Of a stretch of DNA of 64,000 bases, positions 8,154 to 15,792 are shown in pieces. Made by a program: the position numbers and the translations under genes. This DNA is from Oscillatoriales cyanobacterium (GTDB lineage: Bacteria > Cyanobacteriota > Cyanobacteriia > Cyanobacteriales > Laspinemataceae): assembly GCA_011390955.1 (NCBI GenBank), contig JAABRM010000022.1:39290-103289 (forward strand). The letters are read 5' to 3'. The notes below the pieces were generated by a model. It was not told the origin of the DNA, did no database searches, and saw only the letters and a list, made by a program, of their open reading frames with translations. Position 1 is the stretch's first letter; every line of letters begins with the position of its first letter.

Positions 8154-8555
8154 TTAATCGGCATTGACCGAAGATTGTACCGAACGGAAAGGAAATGTTA
8201 TGGCAAAATGATTGCCTAACAATTTCAACCAATGCCAAATTTGCAGTAAGAGTCCGCTGAGACTGGCCGGATGTGCGATCGCCCAACCATTAATGATTAA
8301 ACAAACGCAGGCCAAAAACAGCAAAATAAAGGTGGGCGCCATCACGACCCCAACGGCAAACCAGGTAAAAACGTGAAACACCATCGTTAAGGCATACAAG
8401 CTGGCAGCGGTGACGAGGATCGGCACCCGGGAACGAAACCGAGGCCAAGGGGTAAAAATCATGGTTTGCAAGGTGGCCAGCAGGTTCGCGGGCACCAGAA
8501 AGCCACAAATGGCAAGGCAATGAGTATGGGAAAAGGCAAAAATCGAGTCAATCAT
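8154..8555 (-). CDS. Hypothetical membrane protein
   Basis: 133 aa with about three hydrophobic segments: near 12-32 (LAICGFLVPANLLATLQTM), 45-68 (PILVTAASLYALTMVFHVFTW) and 70-95 (VGVVMAPTFILLFLACVCLIING). The start codon at 8553-8555 is followed by MIDSIFAFSHTHCLAICG. I do not recognise the family. The same-strand neighbour at 7747-7998 is also a small membrane protein, but the 155-bp gap between them shows no shared signal. Confidence 0.55.
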   Translation of the reverse strand: MIDSIFAFSHTHCLAICGFLVPANLLATLQTMIFTPWPRFRSRVPILVTAASLYALTMVFHVFTWFAVGVVMAPTFILLFLACVCLIINGWAIAHPASLSGLLLQIWHWLKLLGNHFAITFPFRSVQSSVNAD

Positions 8556-8696
8556 TAATTTAAGTTAAAAAAACATCAGCAAAAAATTTGAGCCAAAAAA
8601 CGGGTGTATTTTTGAGAAAACATCAGCCCGGAGACTCCTGGCATCCGGGTCAGGCATTCAAAGCGATAGCCTTTTAACCTTAGCATCCGAAGACTC

Positions 8697-8756
8697 AGCA
8701 ATGGGACTAAGCAATGGGACTAAGCAATGGGACTAAGCAATGGGACTAAGCAATGG
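8697..8756. repeat. 13-bp tandem repeat (AGCAATGGGACTA), 4.7 copies
   Basis: Four perfect head-to-tail copies and a partial fifth in the gap between the 133-aa membrane protein and the 35-aa protein. The rest of the gap (8556-8840) shows no gene. Just right of the repeat is an inverted GCGATTCCGCGAGAGCGG-type element. Confidence 0.9.
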
Positions 8757-8840
8757 GCGCAAGCAGGCGATTCCGCGAGAGCGGACGCCAAAGCGAATCG
8801 CTATGAGATGATAATAAGTAAGATTATCTAAAAGAGTCTC

Positions 8841-8948
8841 ATGGAAATCACTGAACTAGAAAACTGGATTGCGGGTGGATTGGCGATCGCGCTGTTCCTG
8901 GGTGGAATGCTGATGATGTTTACCACCGTGTTTACGAGTAAAAAATAA
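8841..8948 (+). CDS. Candidate 35-aa single-pass membrane protein
   Basis: Short frame from ATG 8841 to TAA 8946-8948. It encodes an acidic N-terminus (MEITELENWIAGG), one hydrophobic helix (LAIALFLGGMLMMFTTVF) and a basic end (TSKK). This is the topology of the many tiny subunits of cyanobacterial thylakoid complexes (NDH-1, cytochrome b6f, photosystems), but I cannot match it to a named one. A weak purine-rich stretch (AAAGAG) lies 4 bp before the ATG. An inverted repeat with arms CCGTCTAGTCTGG and CCAGACTAGACGG (about 8963-9013) follows the stop and may act as a terminator. Confidence 0.5.
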   Translation: MEITELENWIAGGLAIALFLGGMLMMFTTVFTSKK

Positions 8949-9137
8949 ACATCATGCAACTTCCGTCTAGTCTGGGGTCTGGGAAAATCCCCCGTTACCT
9001 CCAGACTAGACGGCCAAACCCCGATCTCAAACCACAAACATTTAAAAAACTCACCTAAAAATTCCCATAACTAGGCGATCGCCTGGAAATAGATTCGGTA
9101 TGATCGGGGAGTCTAAAATAGCTGTTCTCTTCACACA

Positions 9138-9863
9138 ATGCAAACAACTCAGTCGATCCCTAAATTCCTTGCTACTGGCTTCCTGTCGGTTGCGATCCTG
9201 TCCTCAACTCCCTTCATGGCAGAAGCTAAAGACGAATCCCGTTTAGCTTGGCTATTTGAAGCGCAATGCGTCAGCGAAAGCCCTGGACGCTGGCGAAGGG
9301 AAGTAGAAGATGTTTCCGTCGGTAGAGAAGTTTATCGATCGCTCATGTTTATGGGGCCGGGGAGCCAATTAGCATCCCTGGCCTGTAGAATCCGCCAACG
9401 TGAAGATACTGAAACATCCAACAAAAAAAATTTCCAAAGTCTGAAACTCGAATTTGGAATGCGCGATCGACATAGTGCCAGTCCTGCCAATCAAGTAATT
9501 GTCTATTTAGATGGCGAACAAGCTTCCGTCAGTACGGTGTCATCGGGAGAAAGAGTGGTTTTAGCCCTTGATGTCAGCAATATTAGTAATATCGCAATTG
9601 AAACTATTTGTTCTAGCAAAATTCAATACTGCGATCGGGTTTATTTCTTCGACGCATCCCTCAGTTCTGACGTAGTTACGCCGACGGAAACCCCCAGTTC
9701 GGAAACCAGAAAACTGGATAAATTTCCTCCTAGTGAAGAAATCACCGAAATAGAATCACCCGAAACAGAATCGACGGAAACAAACATCATGCCATCTGAG
9801 ACTGAAATGGAACCGCCAGCCACTTTGCCATCTAACATTGAGACTTTGCCTTCGATCGATTAA
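9138..9863 (+). CDS. Secreted or periplasmic protein, unknown function
   Basis: 241 aa. Residues 1-30 are a signal peptide (hydrophobic core FLATGFLSVAILSST, probable cleavage after MAEA). The mature part has three Cys (AQCVSES, LACRIRQ and the pair CSSKIQYC near 158-164) and several beta-strand-like stretches. Residues about 180-241 are a Glu/Thr/Ser/Pro-rich low-complexity tail. No catalytic motif is recognised. No gene partner is evident, and a pair of hairpin repeats follows. Confidence 0.7.
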   Translation: MQTTQSIPKFLATGFLSVAILSSTPFMAEAKDESRLAWLFEAQCVSESPGRWRREVEDVSVGREVYRSLMFMGPGSQLASLACRIRQREDTETSNKKNFQSLKLEFGMRDRHSASPANQVIVYLDGEQASVSTVSSGERVVLALDVSNISNIAIETICSSKIQYCDRVYFFDASLSSDVVTPTETPSSETRKLDKFPPSEEITEIESPETESTETNIMPSETEMEPPATLPSNIETLPSID

Positions 9864-9874
9864 GCAACTAAGAG

Positions 9875-10032
9875 GTAGGGTGGGCAAAACTAAAATGTTA
9901 GTCTAGAGGTTCCCTCGTCATTTACATTTGCCCACCCTACAAGCCTACTTTTGCGGTATTCTAGGGGTAGGGTGGGCAAAATTAAAATGTTAGTCTAGTG
10001 GCTCCCTAGTCATTTCCATTTGCCCACCCTAC
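9875..10032. repeat. Two tandem 66-bp hairpin repeats (GTAGGGTGGGCAAA family)
   Basis: Copies at 9875-9940 and 9967-10032, each bounded by GTAGGGTGGGCAAA and TTTGCCCACCCTAC, with near-identical interiors (TAAAATGTTAGTCTAG). Related hairpins occur at 12688, 52397-52513, 54080-54143 and 62480-62507. Small non-autonomous repeat family. Confidence 0.88.
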
Positions 10033-10065
10033 AAGCCTTTATGAAAGTTATGAGACTCCTGACCG

Positions 10066-10446
10066 ATGAAACCTAAATTTAAAAATTCCTTGGCATGGCA
10101 GCAAGCCGAATTATTAATGCAGCCTTGCCTGATTCGTTTACTGGATAATATCCGTAAATATCTAGAAGCTTCTTCATGGGAAGGCACTTATGAAAATGTG
10201 CAAACCCCAGTCCCAGGTTATATTTTATGTTTGAAGCTAGGGGACAATCAGGTGAGGTTTGATCTGTGGGAACTCTGCTATCAAATCTGTTTTATCAATT
10301 ACAAACAAACCCATGCGGAGGCGGAAACCCAAGAAGTAGAAATTGACACCAGTTTAATTGATGAAACCGGAGATGTTGACTGGAACGAATTAGAAAAAAA
10401 AGCCAAAAAAATAGTTGGAAAAATGTTTGCTAATTTACCCATTTAA
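10066..10446 (+). CDS. Hypothetical protein
   Basis: 126 aa, cytoplasmic and acidic at the C-terminus. It starts MKPKFKNSLAWQQAELLMQPCLIRLLDNIRKYLE, then a beta-rich middle (VPGYILCLKLGDNQVRFDLWELCYQICF), then an acidic helical end (DVDWNELEKKAKKIVGKMFANLPI). It looks like a compact conserved cyanobacterial protein, but no function is recognised. It lies 88 bp upstream of the YgfZ-like gene on the same strand and could be cotranscribed with it. Confidence 0.65.
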   Translation: MKPKFKNSLAWQQAELLMQPCLIRLLDNIRKYLEASSWEGTYENVQTPVPGYILCLKLGDNQVRFDLWELCYQICFINYKQTHAEAETQEVEIDTSLIDETGDVDWNELEKKAKKIVGKMFANLPI

Positions 10447-10534
10447 TTTTTTTAAATTAAACAAATTAAAGGGAACAAGAAGGGAACAAGCCTAATTTGT
10501 TAAGCATAAAATTAACGCGAGAAATTAACCAGAA

Positions 10535-11596
10535 ATGAATCCAGAATTACTAGCAATTCAAAAGTCATCCGGGGCGATTTTTGACGATTCTCAACCCAGC
10601 GAAAAAATCGCGATTTCTTTTGGCAATGATGCCACCGCTTTGACCGCAGCTACAGCAGGGGTTGCCCTGTGCGATCGCAGTCATTGGGGACTAATTCAAC
10701 TTTCAGGGGGCGATCGCCTGCGGTTTTTACACAACCAAAGCACCAACAACATTCAAATGCTCAAACCCGGTCAAAGTTGTGACACCGTATTCGTCACCTC
10801 CACCGCCCGAACCATTGACCTAGCCACGGTTTACGTTACCGAAGATAAACTATTAGTTTTGGTTTCCCCCAACCAGCGGCAAAAACTGATGCAATTGCTC
10901 GATCGCTATATTTTTCCAGCGGATAAAGTCGAACTAGAAGACCTCAGCGACGCCACCGCCATCTTCAGCTTAATTGGACCAAAAAGTCCCGAACTTTTAA
11001 AACAGCTTGGAGTTAAAAATTTAAGCTTCTCTGAGCAAACAAAGCATCAAATTATAGACCTAAATGGCCACCAATTACGCATTGCCGAAGGCAGTGGTTT
11101 AGTCACCCCAGGCTACACCTTAATCATGCCCAATGATGCAGCGGCAACGGTTTGGCAAACTCTCACCAATGGCGGGGCGGTTCCTTTGGGAGAAAATTGC
11201 TGGGAACAGTTAAGAATTGAACAAGGACGCCCCGCCCCTGATTATGAACTCACCGAAGATTATAATCCCTTAGAAGCCGGATTATGGCACACTCTTTCCT
11301 TTGATAAAGGCTGTTACATTGGTCAAGAAACAATTGCCCGGTTAAACACCTACAAAGGAGTCAAACAGCAACTTTGGGGAGTACAACTCACTGCCCCCGT
11401 AGAACCGGGAACTGCGGTCATGGTTGGGGAAGACAAAGTTGGGATAGTCACCAGTTATACTAACAGCAACACCGGGCTATTTGCCTTAGCTTATATCCGC
11501 ACTAAAGCTGGGGGTTTGGGCTTAAAAGTCCAAGTGGGAAATGTTGCCGGTGAAGTGGTGGATGTACCATTTTTAACTCGCGGTTATTTAGCATAA
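10535..11596 (+). CDS. ygfZ: YgfZ/GcvT-like folate-binding protein
   Basis: 353 aa. The diagnostic family motif K-G-C-[FY]-x-G-Q-E is present as KGCYIGQE at about residues 254-261. It is preceded by the folate-pocket segment RIEQGRPAPDYELTEDYNPLEAGL. The N-terminal part matches the aminomethyltransferase (GcvT) fold (VALCDRSHWGLIQLSGGDRLRFLHNQSTNNI). YgfZ/IBA57 proteins use tetrahydrofolate in assembly or repair of certain Fe-S enzymes and tRNA methylthiolases. Full length for the family. The gene symbol is by family motif; a dedicated GcvT is unlikely because that lacks the KGC motif. Confidence 0.88.
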   Translation: MNPELLAIQKSSGAIFDDSQPSEKIAISFGNDATALTAATAGVALCDRSHWGLIQLSGGDRLRFLHNQSTNNIQMLKPGQSCDTVFVTSTARTIDLATVYVTEDKLLVLVSPNQRQKLMQLLDRYIFPADKVELEDLSDATAIFSLIGPKSPELLKQLGVKNLSFSEQTKHQIIDLNGHQLRIAEGSGLVTPGYTLIMPNDAAATVWQTLTNGGAVPLGENCWEQLRIEQGRPAPDYELTEDYNPLEAGLWHTLSFDKGCYIGQETIARLNTYKGVKQQLWGVQLTAPVEPGTAVMVGEDKVGIVTSYTNSNTGLFALAYIRTKAGGLGLKVQVGNVAGEVVDVPFLTRGYLA

Positions 11597-11695
11597 TTGG
11601 AAAAAATTAGCATTTTTGACCGTTATGCTAACGCCTAAATACTTGATATCAAGTCCGTTCGATCGGTTACAAAAACAATCGTCTATCGTTAAGAT

Positions 11696-11720
11696 GGATT
11701 CCCGCTTTCGCGGGAATGAC
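11696..11720. repeat. Dispersed palindrome (GGATTCCCGCTTTCGCGGGAATGAC type)
   Basis: Hairpin with arms ATTCCCGC and GCGGGAAT in the 196-bp gap before the CpsF-like gene. Other copies lie near 674, 21553 and 47577. Confidence 0.85.
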
Positions 11721-11792
11721 AGCACTTTGTAGCTAATCAGAGAATACACGGACTTGGTATGACTTAATTACCACCTTAAACTCAATAACAAA

Positions 11793-12614
11793 ATGACCAG
11801 CAATCAACTTTCTTTAACCCCGCCTAAGAAAACCAGCGTCTTAGGCATCGGCGTAAGTCGGACTAACTACTACGACTGTACGGAATTTATTATTAAATCG
11901 GCTAAACTCCGCCAGTCTTGCACCGTGGCTCCCACCCCGGTACATGGGATTATGACTGGTTACTTAGATCCCAAGGGTCATGGCGATCGCCTCAATCAAT
12001 TTACCCTGGTTGTTCCTGACGGTCAGCCAGTCCGTTGGGCGATGAATTTATTCCGCCAACCTGATGAAACTCCTCTAAAAGATCGAGTTTATGGCCCAAC
12101 ATTAATGCTGCATCTTTGCGCCTCAGCAGCCAATGAAAATATGGGGATTTTTCTCTATGGTTCCAGTACCGAAGTCTTAGGTCAGTTGGCGCAAAATCTC
12201 AAAGAAAAATTCCCAAACTTAACTATCGCTGGCGCCATTTCTCCACCATTTCGCCCACTAACTCCTGAAGAGGACGCCGAATACACGCAAAAAATTCGTG
12301 AATCTGGCGCCGGGATTGTGTTTATTGGTTTGGGTTGCCCCAGACAAGAGGCTTGGGCATTCAAACATTCTCAGCAGTTAAACTGCGCTTTGGTTTGTGT
12401 CGGGGCTGCTTTTGATTTTCATGCGGGCAATATTCCCCAAGCACCTCCGTGGATGCAAAAAGCTGGCTTAGAGTGGTTATTTCGCTTGCGGCAAGAACCC
12501 ATTCGTCTTTGGCAACGTTATGTATTTTTAAATCCCCTCTATTTAATTCTGTTGTTTCTTCAGTTAATCAAGTTACTTCCACTTTCAGCCCCTTTGAAAA
12601 AGAAATTTTCTTAG
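11793..12614 (+). CDS. WecG/TagA/CpsF family glycosyltransferase
   Basis: 273 aa. The family core is clear: VVPDGQPVRWAMNLF, then DRVYGPTLMLHLCASA, IFLYGSSTEVLGQLAQNLKEKFP, and the C-terminal signature GIVFIGLGCPRQEAWAF...GAAFDFHAGNIPQAPPWMQKAGLEWLFRLRQEP. These GT26 enzymes transfer N-acetylmannosaminuronate, N-acetylmannosamine or glucose to lipid-linked sugars in surface polysaccharide synthesis. The C-terminus ends in a hydrophobic stretch (YLILLFLQLIKLLPL) suited to membrane association. Two GT4 enzymes are encoded on the opposite strand downstream, giving a small surface-glycan neighbourhood. Confidence 0.9.
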   Translation: MTSNQLSLTPPKKTSVLGIGVSRTNYYDCTEFIIKSAKLRQSCTVAPTPVHGIMTGYLDPKGHGDRLNQFTLVVPDGQPVRWAMNLFRQPDETPLKDRVYGPTLMLHLCASAANENMGIFLYGSSTEVLGQLAQNLKEKFPNLTIAGAISPPFRPLTPEEDAEYTQKIRESGAGIVFIGLGCPRQEAWAFKHSQQLNCALVCVGAAFDFHAGNIPQAPPWMQKAGLEWLFRLRQEPIRLWQRYVFLNPLYLILLFLQLIKLLPLSAPLKKKFS

Positions 12615-13045
12615 GTGGATGATTTCCTGAAAGCTACTACCGTTTTCCCTATTTTTTCACTAAATTATGTCCTAAAATCAATCGGATGAGGGTGGGCAAA
12701 GCCCACCAATCCTTCTAGATCGTTTCTAATTTATATAGTCATTTCAATTAAAAATGAGAATGTTTTTTTTGGTTCAACCCCGAAGACAGCCCTCACGATG
12801 GCGGGCCCCTCTCCCTACTTGGGAGAGGGGAGATGAGCAGACAAAAAGTGGCCTCCGTCTCCCCTTTCTCCCCCCCTGGGAGAAAGGGGTTGGGGGATAG
12901 AGGGCATCAAGAGAGTGTCTCATTGTTATTTGAATTGACTATACTAATTGCAAAAATTATTGCTACAATTGCGAGGTTAGTTCGGGCGCAAGCATTGCGC
13001 CCCTACTGTTGCATTTTTAATTTAAAACGGTATTTTCTTAGAAAA
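12615..13045. other. Intergenic region between convergent glycosyltransferase genes
   Basis: No credible gene. It holds a GGGTGGGCAAAGCCCACC hairpin (about 12688-12706) and inverted runs of CCCCTCTCCC/GGGAGAGGGG and CTTTCTCCC/GGGAGAAAGGGG (about 12805-12895). The C/T-rich elements are typical dispersed cyanobacterial repeats. Any of the hairpins could end transcription of the convergent genes. Confidence 0.7.
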
Positions 13046-14251
13046 TTATCCTTGCAAAACTTGCCGATAAGCCGCTGCTAGTTTTTCCGCCAATTTATCC
13101 CAAGTGTACTTTTCTAATACTGTTTGATAACCGGCCTGACCCATTTTTTCTCGTAATGAAGTATTCTGGAGCAATTGGCAAATTTTATCAGCTATTTCCG
13201 CCGGATTCTGTTGCACCAAAAAACCATTGACTCCATCGGAAATCACCTCCCGAATTGCTGGAATATCACCACCAATGACAGGTTTTTTCATCATCCAAGC
13301 TTCTGGATAAACTCCGCCAAAACTTTCTTGCATAGATGGCACACATAAAATATCGCAGGCTGCCAATGCATTGGTTTTTTCTGCTAGGGAAACTTGGCCT
13401 AATTCTATCACTCGCTCATCTTTGATTTGAGCAAAAACTTTTTTTGAATAATTCGTGCGTGGGCCAATAAATATAAACCGAGTATCGGGAAACTTTTTCC
13501 AGACTTGTGGCGCAGCTTTCCATACAGATTGAAATCCTTTATAAGGATACTGCTGACCCAAAAATAAAATAATCGGATCGCGTCCTAAAGCATATTTTTG
13601 ACGAAATTTTTCCGGTTCTGAGGTATCGGCAATTAATGGGCCAATTCCGGTAATAAAGATTTTTTCTGGTTTAACCCCCAGTTCAATTAAAATTTGCTTT
13701 TCTACATTGGTGAGGGCGATCGCTCCATCCGCTTGTTGATAAAGATTGATATACTCGCGGTAATTCCATCCCACCCACCGGGGATGATGCAGGGGGGTAA
13801 AAATAAATGGAATATCTAATTTTCTGGCTAGTTTCCATGAAGCATAACTCAGTCCTTCGCGACCGATGCGGACATTGTGAATTAAATCTAATTCTGCCGG
13901 TGCAGATGCTTCTAATTTAGGCAGCAGGCGATCGGAAATGCGATCGACTGCTATTTTTTTAATCGCATAATATCCCAATACATAAGGAATTAAAGCCAGT
14001 CTTTCTGACTGATTTAGGGTAATTTGTTTAACGGGAATGCCATCGAGGTCATAATTTTTGACCATTTTTGGAGCATTCAACGTAGTGCCTAATAACCAAT
14101 CAGTGCGATTTTCCGTCCAATGAGTGACGACACTGATTTGATGGGTTTGGTTTAAAAGACTGGCAATTTTATGGGTATGTAGCTGGGCTCCGCCCACTGA
14201 CGGAGGGTAGGCAGTAATTGTACAGAGAATTTTCAAGGTAGAGTTGTTCAC
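13046..14251 (-). CDS. Glycosyltransferase family 4 (GT-B fold)
   Basis: 401 aa. The N-terminal domain starts LKILCTITAYPPSVGGAQLHTHKIASLL, the acceptor-domain pattern of GT4 enzymes. The C-terminal domain has DPIILFLGQQYPYKGFQSVWKAAPQV and the E-x7-E type donor site (SMQESFGGVYPEAWMMKKPVIGGDIPAIREVI). A retaining transferase acting on a lipid- or polysaccharide-linked acceptor is expected; the sugar cannot be told. The next gene on the same strand (14370-15596) is another GT4. Confidence 0.88.
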   Translation of the reverse strand: MNNSTLKILCTITAYPPSVGGAQLHTHKIASLLNQTHQISVVTHWTENRTDWLLGTTLNAPKMVKNYDLDGIPVKQITLNQSERLALIPYVLGYYAIKKIAVDRISDRLLPKLEASAPAELDLIHNVRIGREGLSYASWKLARKLDIPFIFTPLHHPRWVGWNYREYINLYQQADGAIALTNVEKQILIELGVKPEKIFITGIGPLIADTSEPEKFRQKYALGRDPIILFLGQQYPYKGFQSVWKAAPQVWKKFPDTRFIFIGPRTNYSKKVFAQIKDERVIELGQVSLAEKTNALAACDILCVPSMQESFGGVYPEAWMMKKPVIGGDIPAIREVISDGVNGFLVQQNPAEIADKICQLLQNTSLREKMGQAGYQTVLEKYTWDKLAEKLAAAYRQVLQG

Positions 14252-14369
14252 CGACTGATTTTACTGATTTTATTTTCAGTTAATCTTGCTGATCATTTCT
14301 TATATCCTAGTGCTTTTACATAAATTATTGATCCAATGCTTTAACCCAGAGGTTGCATAACGGTTCAAA

Positions 14370-15596
14370 TCATCTAGTTTGAGAACTAAGGGCTAACTGG
14401 TAGATTTCCATTAATTGCCGATAGTTGGCTTCGGCGGTGTAGTGGGCTTCAAATTCGGCGCGGGCTTCTCGACCCATTTGCCCTAGTTCTTGGGGGTGCG
14501 CGATCGCCCATTCAATTTTTGCCGCCAGGTCATCGGCATCTCCGGGACGAAAATGAAGACCCGTGCGACCAGCATCAACCAATGAAGAGAGACTGCCCAA
14601 GTTACTGGCGACTACGGGCAAGCCCAAAGCATAAGCTTCCACAATCACCATAGGAAAGCCTTCGTACCACACCGAGGGAAACACCAGCATTTTGGCATTT
14701 TGCATCAGCTTTTGCACTTGTTCTTGGGGCTGTCTACCGAGCCATTCTACCCCTGGGATCTCCTGTGCTGCCATAGCCACTCGATCCGCTAAAGGCCCGT
14801 CTCCGACAATTTTGAGCGACCCTAAAAAATTTTGAATCTGCTCACCCAGCCCATTTGATGCTTTTAATCGCCAAGCCGCCAGCATTGTATCGATTCCTTT
14901 TTCTGGGGACAGCCGCCCCACAAACAGCGCATAATTTTCCTTGGTTTCCTGTAACTTTGGATCTGAGGATATTTCCTCATTTTTTGACAACAGGAAATTA
15001 GGTTTGACAACAATTTTATCTGCTGGCAACCCAGCCTCAATAAATTTATGGCGGGCAAATTCCGTCAATGCAATGTACAAGTTAACCCGTTCCTTCCAGG
15101 TTCCCCTGGCGTGGTGGACTGCCTGCATTGTTGCTAATACCGCACTGCCGACTCGACTGCCTCGGTAGCAACGGTGGACTACTCCCGGCCAAGGAAAAAA
15201 CTTGCCCAAACAGTCTTCGCACACCTTTCCATCCCGAAAAAAGAACGCACCAGCGCAAAAGAGTCGGTAATTATGGAGAGTCTGCAATACCGGCACTTTA
15301 GCTTCCTGACAGGCATCGTAAACTGCCGGAGACCACAGTGGGAAAAAATTGTGGACGTGAACTATATCCGGTTGAAACTTAGCAATTTCTGCCTGCACTC
15401 GTTTTTTGGCCGAGAAGGAATAAACCGTGTTCAAGGCGGTCATGGCTTGGCTGAAGAAATTGGTAATGTTGTGATTGTCCGCTTGCAGCAATATCACCTC
15501 GTGACCATAAGCTTCTAGCAAGGTTTTCTCAGCCTGCACCACGACATCTTCTCCCCCTGCGATTTTGTAGAGGTTATGCAACTGTAGGATTCTCAT
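14370..15596 (-). CDS. Glycosyltransferase family 4, preceded by heptamer-repeat leader
   Basis: 408 aa from the ATG at 15594-15596 (MRILQLHNLYKIAGGEDVVVQ), a standard GT4 start (GGEDVVV, then HVHNFFPLWSPAVYDACQEAKVPVLQTLHNYRLFC). The C-terminal donor domain contains YALFVGRLSPEKGIDTMLAAW and VFPSVWYEGFPMVIVEAYALGLPVVASNLGSL. The frame stays open for 60 more codons upstream, but that part is pure PTTNNQQ-type translation of the heptamer repeat, so I take the internal ATG as the start. The repeat directly abuts the ATG (ACAACAATGAGA) and leaves no Shine-Dalgarno sequence. Confidence 0.9.
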   Translation of the reverse strand: MRILQLHNLYKIAGGEDVVVQAEKTLLEAYGHEVILLQADNHNITNFFSQAMTALNTVYSFSAKKRVQAEIAKFQPDIVHVHNFFPLWSPAVYDACQEAKVPVLQTLHNYRLFCAGAFFFRDGKVCEDCLGKFFPWPGVVHRCYRGSRVGSAVLATMQAVHHARGTWKERVNLYIALTEFARHKFIEAGLPADKIVVKPNFLLSKNEEISSDPKLQETKENYALFVGRLSPEKGIDTMLAAWRLKASNGLGEQIQNFLGSLKIVGDGPLADRVAMAAQEIPGVEWLGRQPQEQVQKLMQNAKMLVFPSVWYEGFPMVIVEAYALGLPVVASNLGSLSSLVDAGRTGLHFRPGDADDLAAKIEWAIAHPQELGQMGREARAEFEAHYTAEANYRQLMEIYQLALSSQTR

Positions 15597-15785
15597 TGTT
15601 GTTGGTTGTTGGTTGTTGGTGGTTGGTTGTTGGTTGTTGGTGGTTGTTGGTTGTTGGTTGTTGGTGGTTGGTTGTTGGTGGTTGGTTGTTGGTTGGGGGT
15701 GGTTGGTTGGTGGTTGGGGGTTGTTGGTTGTTGGTGGTTGACGAACAACGAACAACGACCAACAAACAACAAACAACGAACAACA
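15597..15785. repeat. Heptamer-repeat element (TTGTTGG/TTGGTGG type)
   Basis: About 190 bp of 7-bp tandem units read on the plus strand as TTGTTGG, TTGGTGG and GGTTGTT, ending in an A-rich arm (ACGAACAACGACCAACAAAC). It fills the gap between the PFK gene and the GT4 gene and forms the 5' leader of the GT4. Confidence 0.92.
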
Positions 15786-15792
15786 TTATGTT

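Noticed and set aside
12833..13081. 82-aa frame in the gap between glycosyltransferase genes
   Set aside because: Runs through C/G-rich hairpin repeats and into the antisense end of the GT4 gene; no family features.
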